Shown here: piece after piece, positions 15,623 to 24,148 of the stretch
Layout: each line of letters starts with the position of its first letter
Numbering within the stretch: position 1 is the stretch's first letter
Made by a program: the position numbers and the translations under genes
Virus record (IMG/VR): IMGVR_UViG_3300035034_000418
Span: 1 to 33,637 of that record
DNA length: 33,637 nt
Source of the DNA: a virus
Strand: one strand, 5' to 3'
Notes under the pieces: model-generated
What the model was told of the DNA's origin: nothing
Database searches by the model: none
What the model saw: only the letters and a program-made list of their open reading frames with translations

Positions 15623-15888
15623 TATATAACACTTTCTATTCTAGCAGGTATACGGATTTGTTTGCCGATGTCAACTGAATAACCAAATCCGATTCCATTC
15701 GCCCTCGCGATGACCCACCAATATGATGAATTTTTGTAATATTGTAAAGCTAGTTTATCCAACCGAGTAGTTTCATCTGTTATGATATAAATATCATTAT
15801 CTGATTTTGGGATGGGTTTTAACATCTTAGACGCAAAAACTCGTCTACCGTCGTATCTATTTCTTACGTTGTTATCTGATCTAGACAT
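15622..15888 (-). CDS. 53: gp53/LysM-like baseplate wedge protein
   Basis: At 88 residues this is a compact LysM-type tail protein. IITDETTRLDKLALQYYKN (34-52) and SSYWWVIARANGIGFGYSVD (53-72), then IGKQIRIPARIESVI, form the standard pattern found in T4 gp53 and Mu gpX-type proteins. Such proteins clamp baseplate wedge components together and may touch peptidoglycan-like geometry only by fold, not by activity. T4 gp53 is about 196 residues, so this is a minimal version. The start overlaps the previous gene's stop by 8 bases, and the stop overlaps the next start by one base. Confidence 0.8.
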   Translation of the reverse strand: MSRSDNNVRNRYDGRRVFASKMLKPIPKSDNDIYIITDETTRLDKLALQYYKNSSYWWVIARANGIGFGYSVDIGKQIRIPARIESVI

Positions 15889-18154
15889 ATTGGTTGTTGA
15901 TTGAAATGGGATCGACGGGGTTGAACATCGAATTGGGATCGAATTGATCTGCTGGCAATGGAGGTTCCATAATAGCTGGCTGTCTTAAAGAAAAGTCGTC
16001 TCTGTCGCCGAATATAGGAACGCCCGTTTTTGGAAGCTCTTTTTCAAGCAGTGTAGTTGATAGTGACAACTCAACTAAGAATGGGAGTTGGCGATATAAG
16101 TCTTTTTCAGCACCAGGAGGTGGTCCTATTTCCCAAGACGATTCATCCGGAACACTTAATGCGATGGACTTAATTATTAAAGGTTGTTTTACGAACAAAT
16201 CACCCATCGTTAACTTTATAAAAGGTGGTAAGTTTATATTATATCCCCCATGGTGTAGAGTGTTCGATGGGTATGTCATAGTTTTTAGATAGTTAATCTT
16301 CTTCCACATGGGAATGAGGTCTTCAACGGAGGTGGCATACACTCTAAAGTTGAAACTTAAATCTCGTGTAAATCCGTTATATGAATACACCTTATCAGCA
16401 CGTCCGACATATCTCATGTCTGACCATTCAGCGGTTGTGTTGTTGGATATAGATTTAAGAGTTGCTCGGAACGTCAAATATTTTTGGTTCACAACATCAA
16501 AAAACTTAAATTTTATCAAGTCTTTAAGTAATGACGACTGATTCTCTTCCGGCGTTTCTAACAACTGTTTTGTTATTGGGTCCGGTCTATGCATTCCAAG
16601 AGAAACTCTCGTTTTCAGTTTTCCGCTATATTCTGGAAATTTATACTTGTTTTCAATGGCAGACTCACGTAATTTTCCATAATATATGTTTGAAGGTGTC
16701 ACATATCCCCCCACGTTATCACCGGTGCCGATTTTATTTCTGGCACCCGCAACACGGCCCATAGTTTCTCTTAAATCTTCGTATGGATACTCTTCAACCG
16801 AATCTTCTTCACTGAATAAACGGCGACGGTAGTTCGTCTGGTAATCTTTAAAAGGCTTTTTTTCTACTAAACCACTTCCGTGTTTTCCGGTTTCGCTGAG
16901 TATATCTTCATATCCGTTTCCGGATGGGGCGACTTTTTTACCACTTAAGGTCGGGTCACCGCTGTTATACTGTATATCTTCTGGCCCATCGTTTTGTAGC
17001 AACGGAAAAGCGTTACGTAAGAATCTCGATTGGGGGTTTTTGCCATACTTATTCTGTAGATGTGGTGGGGTGTCTTTATACTCTTTTAAATATTGTCTGA
17101 GTTTAGACTTGTCATTTGTTAAGAGGCCATAACGTATGTTCTCAACAGCATTTGAATATGTACCCTCACGGTTGATTCCAAGCTGGCTATTCACAATACT
17201 GAGGGTTTCAGTTGGCGCGGAATATTCGACCAATCGTTCTTTAGATTCAAACGGGTTTATTGTTGTATATAAGGTGTTGACAGGAAGAAGCCGTGTGGTT
17301 GATATTTTATTAGATTCACCAATCATTAAACTGTATGTATCTTCATCGGCTCTATATTTAAAAGATCCCGGCTGGCTGGCACCGACACTAGGAGCGTACT
17401 TACTTAACAGAGTTTTAAAAAATCCCGAACTTTTGGGGTCACCCGGATCCCAGATTTTCTTTAGGTTATTAAACCCTGCCGTCGCTGTATTTCCTCTCAG
17501 TAAACCGTAGTGACTATCACTGCCTTCTCCTTTACTATGTGGTAAAACGTTGTCAGAAACGTCTACAGTTGAGTTCGGGATTCCGAAATCTTTACCGCCT
17601 AATTTATTTATTACAGCGCCGAGTAGACTTCCGCCACCCAAATGTTTTGTTACTCTAGGAATCAATCCTAACCCGAGTGACCTACCCGTCGATACCAAGT
17701 GTGACGTGGGGTCGTTGATGTTCGTTTCGTCAAACGGTGCTTGAAAATGTAATAGTTGTTGAAGCAATAAAAACTTCAATCCATATCCAGAAAATGTGAA
17801 TTTGGTAATTCTTTCAACGTCTTGAATCGAAGACCCAACCGGAAACATTCGACTATCGAACCTCTTTATACCTTTTTTAAAATCAGAATCTCCTGGATTT
17901 ACTATGACATAAGGCTGTTGTGCTCCAACAGCATAGAACGGAGCCCCCTTATTATAATCAGCATCGTCTCTATATAACCTCTTTTCTTGTGCGTCGAATC
18001 GAGTGGCGTTGTTGCTATAATTGCCTGGAACTATGCTTATAGGTTGATTACCCAGCCCACGGGGTGAAAACTGTGAGTTTGTGTTTTCTGTAAAAACAGT
18101 TGGCGAACTTGAATTGTCTAAAAGTCCTATTAAATTACCATCGATATCTGCCAT
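15881..18154 (-). CDS. Large tail/baseplate structural protein (757 aa)
   Basis: Residues 100-150 contain SIQDVERITKFTFSGYGLKF and LLLQQLLHFQAPFDE, a pattern found at the start of large phage tail proteins. The middle is Gly/Asn/Ser-rich with low similarity to anything I know. The C-terminal 200 residues are the best conserved-looking part: YLTFRATLKSISNNTTAEWS, MRYVGRADKVYSYNGFTRDL, SFNFRVYATSVEDLIPMWKK and LPPFIKLTMGDLFVKQPLII. This resembles a tail-tube-initiator or LysM-adjacent baseplate domain that recurs in myoviruses. It lies between the tape measure and gp53-type genes, where tube-initiator or hub proteins are expected. Function is inferred from location. Confidence 0.7.
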   Translation of the reverse strand: MADIDGNLIGLLDNSSSPTVFTENTNSQFSPRGLGNQPISIVPGNYSNNATRFDAQEKRLYRDDADYNKGAPFYAVGAQQPYVIVNPGDSDFKKGIKRFDSRMFPVGSSIQDVERITKFTFSGYGLKFLLLQQLLHFQAPFDETNINDPTSHLVSTGRSLGLGLIPRVTKHLGGGSLLGAVINKLGGKDFGIPNSTVDVSDNVLPHSKGEGSDSHYGLLRGNTATAGFNNLKKIWDPGDPKSSGFFKTLLSKYAPSVGASQPGSFKYRADEDTYSLMIGESNKISTTRLLPVNTLYTTINPFESKERLVEYSAPTETLSIVNSQLGINREGTYSNAVENIRYGLLTNDKSKLRQYLKEYKDTPPHLQNKYGKNPQSRFLRNAFPLLQNDGPEDIQYNSGDPTLSGKKVAPSGNGYEDILSETGKHGSGLVEKKPFKDYQTNYRRRLFSEEDSVEEYPYEDLRETMGRVAGARNKIGTGDNVGGYVTPSNIYYGKLRESAIENKYKFPEYSGKLKTRVSLGMHRPDPITKQLLETPEENQSSLLKDLIKFKFFDVVNQKYLTFRATLKSISNNTTAEWSDMRYVGRADKVYSYNGFTRDLSFNFRVYATSVEDLIPMWKKINYLKTMTYPSNTLHHGGYNINLPPFIKLTMGDLFVKQPLIIKSIALSVPDESSWEIGPPPGAEKDLYRQLPFLVELSLSTTLLEKELPKTGVPIFGDRDDFSLRQPAIMEPPLPADQFDPNSMFNPVDPISINNQYV

Positions 18155-18180
18155 ATAGATAAATATCTATAAAATAGATT

Positions 18181-21100
18181 TTAATCAATTGTTCGGAGAG
18201 CGCCAACCAATTTCGTTCTATCAATATAAACGTTGAACTTATCTTCTTCGAATATTTGAATCAATCTATCTAATTTTTTATGCAATTCCGTGTCAGGTTT
18301 ATGTTCCGTGGAGCGTTGGTTCTGACTTCTGTTAGAAACCTCCCCTATAGTATTAATAGAACCTATCCCTTTTGTAGAGGTTATTGTCTCCATGACAACT
18401 TTCACATTCCCCATGTTACTCGCAGTGTCAGCCAACTTGCCCAACGCCTCAGTTAGACTCGCGATATGAGTTGTCATGCTCTGTAGATAATCATTGATTC
18501 CTGAGTTAACAATAGTAGCCACGCTTGACGAAAACAATTTAAACCCCACACCGACCATCTGAGCGGCATCAGCCACTTTCGCAAATGTATTTGATATGAA
18601 ACTGAAAGCCTTCTTGAATGGCCATGTTAGAACTCCAAATAAACCACTACCAACAGATGCTATCCCCTTTAATATAGCTAATCCAATCTTAGAAGGAGAT
18701 TCTCCTGGAAGTCCACTATCTTTCCAGAACCACGAAAGGAACTTCTTAATTGGCGCTTTTAATTTATCATATAACATACCACCCACAGATATTATTCCTT
18801 CTACGATATTCAAACCAAGTTGAGAAAGAAATTTTCCAAAAAACGTACCCGATAACCAATTCCACACATCTACAAATGGTGCCAATAACAAATCGTATAT
18901 GACCAACCCTAATGCTTTTATTCCCTTCCAGATATTCATGAAAATGCCGCCTCCCCAGTCTACTTCTGAGAATCGTTTAAATGCTGAGAACAGAGCTTGA
19001 ACTGCTAAAACTGCCCAACCAATAGGAGTCAACCATTTACCAAAAAAGACAGATAACTTGCCAACGATTTTAGTAAGTGGACCAAATGACTTTAAAAAGT
19101 TGACTATGGTGGTTCCCATCTTCACGAACCACGTAACAACGTTTGATGCGGCGATGGATATTCTGAAGAAAAATGACCCTATCCGGTCCGCTGTTCCAGC
19201 AATCTTTTCGGACCACACTGCTAATATTAAGAAGGATTCTCTTATCCCTATGAGCAAAGCCCCAGCTTTTGCTATGTAGACATATAATTGTAGTGTTATA
19301 CCAACGGCTGAACCGAGAACATTACCCAACCACTCAGCACTCTTAATTATCCATTTGAAAGCATCTCCTGTTCCATTCGTGGTTTTCGTTAGATTGGTCA
19401 TATAGTCTATTGCTGATATTATAGGACTTAGAAACCCTCTTATGAGTGCACCGACCACTTGGAGAATTGGTACAAGAACTTTCGTTATTAAAGCTACGAT
19501 AGGATACAACAAACTTGCAAAACTAGTCCACAACGACTTAAGTTCGTTCATCATCTTCTCCTGATCAGATTGCATCTGTTGTTCCAGTGTTCTACTTTTC
19601 ATCAACTCATCGTTGATGGATTTCTGATCATTTAAAAGATTGTTTAACTCTGTCTGATTCTTCACACTAAATCCAACATTTAAAGCTTTTATTCTTTCTA
19701 ACTCTGCGATTTTAGAAGCGGTTTTTTGGATTGTGGCCATTCTATCTTCTTGTAACTTCAACGCTGATTCTTGGTCCTTGGTTAAGCTGTTCAAGAATTG
19801 TGCCTGTGCATTCATCTTCTGCATCTCACCCACAGAAACACCAAGCATATCAGCAAAAGCCTTTTGTTGGTAGTAATTTGCGTCTGATACATCACCAACA
19901 GATCGTAACATACTTAACTGTTCATTTAATACACCTGTCAAATCACCTGCGAATGCAAGTTCACGAGCCTTCTGCATATTAAAGTTCTTACCGAACAATG
20001 TAGACGCTTCCAGTTCTTTAGTTATGGAGGATTGAAAATCTAAAAGTCCATCCGCCGCTGATGATACTGACTCCATAGAGGTTCCGAATCGTCTTGCTTC
20101 TATAGCAAGTGATATCATTTCTGGAACACTGCCTCTAAGCAAAGCCTTAGTGGCGTCGGAAGCGTTAGCCATATCTTTAAATACCTGTTGCGGTGAAACT
20201 CCCATTATATTCGCAATTTCAGCACCCACCATAGCCATATTCTTAGCAGTATCGGATGACGAGTCATCCATACCCATGAAATTTTGTAGAACCTTAGCAG
20301 AATCTTCTTCAGCAATTCCAAGGTTGGCTTTCATTAATGTTACAAACTTAACATTTTCTTTTACAGCGTTTATGTTATTGTTAAACACACCAGCGATAGC
20401 AGACGCGGATTTGAAAACGCCATCGATGCTTACTCCTAAATGAGCGAACTCAGTACTTATATCTTCAACTTGATCCACAAGCCCACTCATCTGACTTCGT
20501 AGAATGCCTGTTGTTTTTCTGAAATCGCCAGCTGCTTTATCTAACGCCACGAATCTGTTAACAGCGGCTAATATCAATATTGAAACTAATACCATCGGAT
20601 TTAACATCCTAGCCGCTGCTTGTCCTATTGACGCGAATGATTTACTAAAAACGTTTTTCAAGTTTCCTGCGGTCATTTTACCTTTAGTGAAAAACGATTT
20701 AAAATTTTGACTTAAATTCTTACTTAAGTCACGTTTTATTTCTTCTGTACCTAACGCTCTCTGTAGAAACTTGCCGCCGATTGGGATTTTATCAAATATA
20801 CCCATTACACTGTCGGCTAACTCATCCGCGCTCTCAACCGATAATCTTTGTGTTGCGAGGGCAGCGTCTTGTAAATTATTAAAACTCTCAAGATTTTTTA
20901 AAACATCTTCCCATTTATTCTTATATTCACCTGCGAGATTGGAGGTCGATTGTGTGTGGTGTGCGATCTTACGCTTAGCCTCCGCGACCGCTTCCGTAGT
21001 ATCTACAATCTGTAGTTCACTATTGTATGTTTCTTTAGATGCATTTAACTGTCTAGTTGCTTCGCTGACGATATCTTGCATCTGACTAAGTTGTGCGGCT

Positions 21101-21210
21101 CGTAAAGAGCCCCCACTTTTAATAGTAGAGTTCACCTTCTCACTTAACTCATTCAATAAATTAACTTGATCCAGTAACTTTTCAACTTCATCTGAATTTA
21201 TATCAGCCAT
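18181..21210 (-). CDS. Tail tape measure protein
   Basis: This 1009-residue protein is the longest here. Residues 1-120 are helical coiled coil (EVEKLLDQVNLLNELSEKVN). A hydrophobic segment follows (MVLVSILILAAVNRFVAL, about 206-223), then a long helical region with IMGVSPQQVFKDMANASDAT, RRFGTSMESVSSAADGLLDF and AFADMLGVSVGEMQKMNAQA typical of tape measures. Several more hydrophobic segments lie at about 560-800 (LYPIVALITKVLVPILQVVG; VGITLQLYVYIAKAGALLIG). The C-terminus has a short coiled coil (ELHKKLDRLIQIFEED). Tape measures set tail length and leave the tube on DNA ejection. Position after the gp26/gp51-like pair agrees. T4 gp29 is about 590 residues, so this tail should be longer. Confidence 0.88.
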   Translation of the reverse strand: MADINSDEVEKLLDQVNLLNELSEKVNSTIKSGGSLRAAQLSQMQDIVSEATRQLNASKETYNSELQIVDTTEAVAEAKRKIAHHTQSTSNLAGEYKNKWEDVLKNLESFNNLQDAALATQRLSVESADELADSVMGIFDKIPIGGKFLQRALGTEEIKRDLSKNLSQNFKSFFTKGKMTAGNLKNVFSKSFASIGQAAARMLNPMVLVSILILAAVNRFVALDKAAGDFRKTTGILRSQMSGLVDQVEDISTEFAHLGVSIDGVFKSASAIAGVFNNNINAVKENVKFVTLMKANLGIAEEDSAKVLQNFMGMDDSSSDTAKNMAMVGAEIANIMGVSPQQVFKDMANASDATKALLRGSVPEMISLAIEARRFGTSMESVSSAADGLLDFQSSITKELEASTLFGKNFNMQKARELAFAGDLTGVLNEQLSMLRSVGDVSDANYYQQKAFADMLGVSVGEMQKMNAQAQFLNSLTKDQESALKLQEDRMATIQKTASKIAELERIKALNVGFSVKNQTELNNLLNDQKSINDELMKSRTLEQQMQSDQEKMMNELKSLWTSFASLLYPIVALITKVLVPILQVVGALIRGFLSPIISAIDYMTNLTKTTNGTGDAFKWIIKSAEWLGNVLGSAVGITLQLYVYIAKAGALLIGIRESFLILAVWSEKIAGTADRIGSFFFRISIAASNVVTWFVKMGTTIVNFLKSFGPLTKIVGKLSVFFGKWLTPIGWAVLAVQALFSAFKRFSEVDWGGGIFMNIWKGIKALGLVIYDLLLAPFVDVWNWLSGTFFGKFLSQLGLNIVEGIISVGGMLYDKLKAPIKKFLSWFWKDSGLPGESPSKIGLAILKGIASVGSGLFGVLTWPFKKAFSFISNTFAKVADAAQMVGVGFKLFSSSVATIVNSGINDYLQSMTTHIASLTEALGKLADTASNMGNVKVVMETITSTKGIGSINTIGEVSNRSQNQRSTEHKPDTELHKKLDRLIQIFEEDKFNVYIDRTKLVGALRTID

Positions 21211-21219
21211 AGTAAATTG

Positions 21220-21642
21220 TTAAATCGACGAGTATGACGGTTTTAAGTTTATGAATTTCAATAAAGAATCTACGTATTCATTTTGACTTGATTTATTCAT
21301 AGTGTGTATATCTTCATTTTCATATCTTCTGCCGGTAGTTAGATTGAACCTATTAATAAAATTTCTAACATCTTTTTCTCTCATTCTAGCAGAAGATGAT
21401 CTCTCATGAATCTTTTTTAAAATCTTTTCATTTGTTTTATATGCTATAACATACGACTTTATAATTCTGTCACGAAAATCATTGTAAATCTTTTGTGCTT
21501 TTTTACTTCTTGTTTGAGTTCTAGCAATTTTTTCGAACGCACCCTTCGGAGAAACTATAGTTCCTAAACTATCCAAGAATCCTTCTTGTGTAAGTTCATC
21601 GATGGATTCTTTGATAATGTTTCTAAGTTCATTTTTGTTCAT
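21220..21642 (-). CDS. Small basic protein with amphipathic leader MNKNELRNIIKESIDEL
   Basis: ATG 21642 is preferred over a TTG five codons upstream because it has the leader GATATTTATAAACATG seen at other starts. The first 17 residues, MNKNELRNIIKESIDEL, form an amphipathic helix closely similar to the start of several other proteins in this window. The rest (about 124 residues) is basic and helical: GAFEKIARTQTRSKKAQKIY, then RDRIIKSYVIAYKTNEKILK. It sits 9 bases before the tape measure start and after a terminator, so it may lead the tail operon. The function is not recognised; a packaged or virion-associated protein is possible from the leader. Confidence 0.72.
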   Translation of the reverse strand: MNKNELRNIIKESIDELTQEGFLDSLGTIVSPKGAFEKIARTQTRSKKAQKIYNDFRDRIIKSYVIAYKTNEKILKKIHERSSSARMREKDVRNFINRFNLTTGRRYENEDIHTMNKSSQNEYVDSLLKFINLKPSYSSI

Positions 21643-21645
21643 GTT

Positions 21646-21655
21646 TATAAATATC
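21646..21655 (-). promoter_or_regulatory. GATATTTATA motif, 4 bases before ATG 21642
   Basis: The minus strand reads CTTGATATTTATAAACATG. The site falls between a terminator (21668-21695) and a start codon, a strong place for a promoter. If it is a promoter, the mRNA would be nearly leaderless, or the TSS would lie inside the gene; a ribosome-loading role is the alternative. Confidence 0.4.
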
Positions 21656-21667
21656 AAGACGCATGAA

Positions 21668-21695
21668 AAATCCCCAAGAACAATATTGGGGATTT
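21668..21695 (-). terminator. Terminator after the gp51-like gene
   Basis: A 10-bp stem, AAATCCCCAA (21668-21677) with TTGGGGATTT (21686-21695), has an 8-base loop and a short T-run on the minus strand (GGATTTTTC). It ends the gp26/gp51 transcript and isolates the 21220-21642 gene. Confidence 0.87.
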
Positions 21696-21701
21696 GTAAG
21701 T

Positions 21702-21992
21702 TTACCCTTTGGGTATATTAGGTCGTGTGATAGGAGGTTGTGAACTCTGAGATTCCGATCCCTTGTCCATCTGTTTCTTTTCTTCTTCTTTAGCCAATTT
21801 CAGTTCATTTAGATAGAAACGTCTAAGGTTAACAGGTAAGTTGTATACGACGTCCTGATTGAAAGCGCCTTCGGAGTAGTAAGATAGACTAAAGATTTCT
21901 TTATGGAGTTCGACTTTATAACTCGGCGTCAGGCCAAAAAAAGCTGATGCCCATTGGCATCGGTATCCTCCCCTCATGATCACAATGTTCAC
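21702..21992 (-). CDS. 51: gp51-like baseplate hub/tape-measure chaperone part (possibly frameshift product)
   Basis: As a separate reading frame this gives 96 residues: FFGLTPSYKVELHKEIFSLS, YNLPVNLRRFYLNELKLAKE, then a charged tail. The YNLPVxxRRFYxxEL pattern is typical of the small protein, or fused tail, encoded just before the tape measure in T4-like phages (gp51 or GT-type). The first 25 residues before FFGL overlap the gp26-like gene and look unlike protein (MNIVIMRGGYRCQWASA). No Shine-Dalgarno precedes ATG 21992, while AGGGGAGG lies inside. It may be made only as a fusion through a +1 shift at the T7 run (21936-21942). If so the product joins SFF to GLTPSYK. Confidence 0.7.
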   Translation of the reverse strand: MNIVIMRGGYRCQWASAFFGLTPSYKVELHKEIFSLSYYSEGAFNQDVVYNLPVNLRRFYLNELKLAKEEEKKQMDKGSESQSSQPPITRPNIPKG

Positions 21993-22812
21993 ACACGAAG
22001 TCGAAGGTCATGTCAAAGTCGGGAGATGATTCTTTTATATGTTTTCTAAACTCTCTAGCGTCACGAGCTGTTAATTCTTTGTCCACAAAGTTCTTAACCA
22101 ACTGTCTGTCAGTCTTCCCGTCAACGGCAACAATCATATACTTTAACCTTGTAGTAACTTCTGGACTTGTCGCATTCTTATTCACCTTCGATAGAGATTC
22201 TAATTCTTGTGAAATTGATTTCTCATCGTTTCCAGTTAAGAATTTGTAAGTAATATTTCTCTTTGATATTGGGAGTTGGTAAGTAAACTCATTAACTCCC
22301 TTCGTAAAGCCACTGAAATCAAAATCCTTATTGGCCATAGCAGCCAAGTCAATTGTCACTTGGTTTTCTTCGCCACATTTAGGACATGAAACCTTAACCT
22401 CATACTTAGGTCCATACGCCAAAATACGAGCAGCGACGAATACAGCATTTCTATCTCCTACGATTAGATCGCCCGATGAAACGCCGTTAGTAACTATCAA
22501 CTCATCAAGAAGTCGGTCGAGAACAACACCCTTCTTAATCAAATTTTGTGAAGTTAAAATATCTTCTTCCTTGGCGGTCATATATTTCAACTCAAGTCTA
22601 CCTTTAGAGAGGATGGAATCCTCCGGGTAAAAATACCCCTCAGACGGTAAATCAATGGTTTCTGTGGGATACGTAAATGTCGTTTGGTTATTTCCGCGTG
22701 AAGATTGTTGTGCTACGTCGTTCTCTAACTGTGAAAGAACCTCTGGAGATACATCGATATTCTTATTAACCTGATTAGAATCAGACTTACGGATTGGTAT
22801 ATTATCACTCAT
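21916..22812 (-). CDS. 26: gp26-like T4-type baseplate hub protein with zinc knuckle pairs
   Basis: The 298-residue protein fits the T4 baseplate protein family (gp26 and relatives). PTETIDLPSEGYFYPEDSIL (50-69) and LELKYMTAKEEDILTSQNLI are the conserved start. LIVGDRNAVFVAARILAYGP follows, then a CxxC pair (VSCPKCGEENQVTIDL) and a second pair near the end (VCEHCDHEGRIPMPMG), which could form one zinc site. The C-terminus ISFFWPDAEL is the usual end. Such proteins build the central hub and probably chaperone the tape measure before tail assembly. The upstream leader lacks a strong Shine-Dalgarno. The gene overlaps the gp51-like frame by 77 bases. Confidence 0.82.
   Translation of the reverse strand: MSDNIPIRKSDSNQVNKNIDVSPEVLSQLENDVAQQSSRGNNQTTFTYPTETIDLPSEGYFYPEDSILSKGRLELKYMTAKEEDILTSQNLIKKGVVLDRLLDELIVTNGVSSGDLIVGDRNAVFVAARILAYGPKYEVKVSCPKCGEENQVTIDLAAMANKDFDFSGFTKGVNEFTYQLPISKRNITYKFLTGNDEKSISQELESLSKVNKNATSPEVTTRLKYMIVAVDGKTDRQLVKNFVDKELTARDAREFRKHIKESSPDFDMTFDFVCEHCDHEGRIPMPMGISFFWPDAEL
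21936..21942 (-). promoter_or_regulatory. Candidate +1 slippery site (T7) between gp26-like and gp51-like frames
   Basis: The gp26-like frame reads AGC TTT TTT TGG. A +1 slip of the second TTT onto the same run gives AGC TTT TTT (T) GGC CTG, exactly the gp51-like frame. The stop of the first frame is 18 bases later. An internal AGGGGAGG lies about 22 bases upstream. Confidence 0.45.
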
Positions 22813-22850
22813 AAACTTTATTTTGGGTTGTAACTTTACTTATATATATG

Positions 22851-22870
22851 AATCAAACTGAAGTTTGATT
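22851..22870. terminator. Possible hairpin after the 22883-23413 gene
   Basis: AATCAAAC (22851-22858) pairs with GTTTGATT (22863-22870) around TGAA. No T-run follows, so it may be an RNA-processing or stability element rather than a terminator. Confidence 0.3.
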
Positions 22871-22882
22871 GTCTATAAAATC

Positions 22883-23413
22883 TTATTTCAAAAGGGCACC
22901 GAAGTCTTTAACTTCAAATAATGGTTCTTCGTCGGAAGTCTCTTCATCAGCAACGTCTTCTTTATCATCTTGTGCGTCAGATGTAGTTTTCTCTAATGAC
23001 GGATCATATTGTCCTTGATCGGATAACTCATCTTGATTATCGTCAAATGTGTGTTGATCTGTCAAATCCTCATCTGCCATCTCATCCTCTGGTTGAGGTT
23101 CTGGATTGGCCGCTGAAACATATGAAGGAGCTGTGTTTTGGAGGTGGGTCATTAAGTCGGCTACAATCTTTTCAACTTTTGATATGTCAACGCCTTGTAA
23201 AGCGCCTGAATTAACTAAAGTCTTTACAGCTCCCGTAATGATTCCTTTTGCTTTGTTAGGATTTAAACCACTCTTAGATTGTTGCTGGGGGTCGTCCGGC
23301 TGTTGTTGACCCTGTTGCTGATCCTGTTCAGGCTGAAAAGCTTCCGCTAACAATCTTTTTCTCTGAGTTCTAATCTCTTCTTTTACAATCTTTTTGATAT
23401 CTGATGACTTCAT
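22883..23413 (-). CDS. Acidic Gln-rich protein with amphipathic leader
   Basis: The 176-residue protein starts MKSSDIKKIVKEEIRTQRKR then LLAE|AFQP, a basic amphipathic helix ending in a sequence that looks like a T4-type prohead protease site (LxE). A Gln/Pro-rich stretch (DQQQGQQQPDDPQQQSK) follows, then one ordered helical part (AVKTLVNSGALQGVDISKVE, KIVADLMTHL), and then a long acidic tail ending ADEETSDEEPLFEVKDFGAL. It resembles prohead core or internal proteins in composition: charged, helical and disordered. The leader AATATTTATACACATG contains the shared motif. The function is not known. Confidence 0.75.
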   Translation of the reverse strand: MKSSDIKKIVKEEIRTQRKRLLAEAFQPEQDQQQGQQQPDDPQQQSKSGLNPNKAKGIITGAVKTLVNSGALQGVDISKVEKIVADLMTHLQNTAPSYVSAANPEPQPEDEMADEDLTDQHTFDDNQDELSDQGQYDPSLEKTTSDAQDDKEDVADEETSDEEPLFEVKDFGALLK

Positions 23414-23416
23414 GTG

Positions 23417-23426
23417 TATAAATATT
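23417..23426 (-). promoter_or_regulatory. AATATTTATA motif before the acidic protein gene
   Basis: The minus strand reads AGTAATATTTATACACATG, with the motif 3 bases before the start codon at 23413 and overlapping the stop of the preceding gene (23425). Confidence 0.35.
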
Positions 23427-23841
23427 ACTTGTTTTTAAAATGTGTCGATTTTAATCGTTCAGCGATTTCAGATTCTACTCCGTCTTCGGAAGCACTCAAT
23501 ACCTCAAACATCTTAGGCATATGATCTCTACGAACTAAAAGTCGATGGTTCCCTTTGTCATATGACATTTTAGTATCACATCCCTCTTCTTTTAAATGAT
23601 ACGATATACCGTTTACAGCTGCATAATCGGTTCCCTTCATTATACCACAATAGTCTCCCTCCATCATAGGTGATAATCCTCCGCCGCCTGTTCCGTGGAA
23701 CTGATTGGGAGAACTAGAATATCCACACCCAGCAGAATATTCTTGTAATACCTCAGCGATACATGTTCGTATGAGTTCTTTTAATTGTACCGGATGGTTT
23801 TTAAGTCTTTCTTTGGGTTTATATATAATATTTTCTGACAT
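23425..23841 (-). CDS. Hypothetical protein with internal amphipathic leader-like helix
   Basis: The 138-residue protein has a helix NHPVQLKELIRTCIAEVLQE at residues 15-34, very like the N-terminal leaders of other proteins here, followed by YSAGCGYSSSPNQFHGTGGG. The C-terminal half looks like a small alpha/beta domain (VNGISYHLKEEGCDTKMSYD, NHRLLVRRDHMPKMFEVLSA). It starts at ATG 23841 with AAGGA provided by the end of the upstream gene (CAA GGA TAA). The function is not recognised. If the LQE site is cut, about 104 residues would remain. Confidence 0.75.
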   Translation of the reverse strand: MSENIIYKPKERLKNHPVQLKELIRTCIAEVLQEYSAGCGYSSSPNQFHGTGGGGLSPMMEGDYCGIMKGTDYAAVNGISYHLKEEGCDTKMSYDKGNHRLLVRRDHMPKMFEVLSASEDGVESEIAERLKSTHFKNK

Positions 23842-23843
23842 GA

Positions 23844-24146
23844 TTATCCTTGTAATAATTGGGTTGGTTTCTTTTCAATAACACCCATCTTAGATTTTAA
23901 CATTCGTAATGCGGATTTCGGAGACATTCTCCCACAGTTAAATCCAACGATTCCATGCTCCATGCAAAAGTCTTCCAATTCTTTTACATCTTCTTCGTTG
24001 TGTGGTGTTACTGTGAAATCAACATTCTCTCCGTCAGCCATCTGTTTACGTTTTAACATCTCAGCGAACGGGTCGAACCCACCAAACTGTTGAGTCATTG
24101 GTGTGTGACCTGCTGGATAATTTAAATTATCTGTTGTTAAGTGCAT
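23844..24146 (-). CDS. Small hypothetical protein (100 aa)
   Basis: The first 30 residues look disordered (MHLTTDNLNYPAGHTPMTQQ). The rest is a compact alpha/beta segment: DFTVTPHNEEDVKELEDFCM, EHGIVGFNCGRMSPKSALRM, LKSKMGVIEKKPTQ. The pattern is that of a small adaptor-like domain; I do not recognise a family. The start ATG 24146 overlaps the region of the preceding stop, with TATTTATAGGTATG giving both the shared motif (24150-24157) and AGG. It is transcribed with the following two leader-carrying genes. Confidence 0.75.
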   Translation of the reverse strand: MHLTTDNLNYPAGHTPMTQQFGGFDPFAEMLKRKQMADGENVDFTVTPHNEEDVKELEDFCMEHGIVGFNCGRMSPKSALRMLKSKMGVIEKKPTQLLQG

Positions 24147-24148
24147 AC

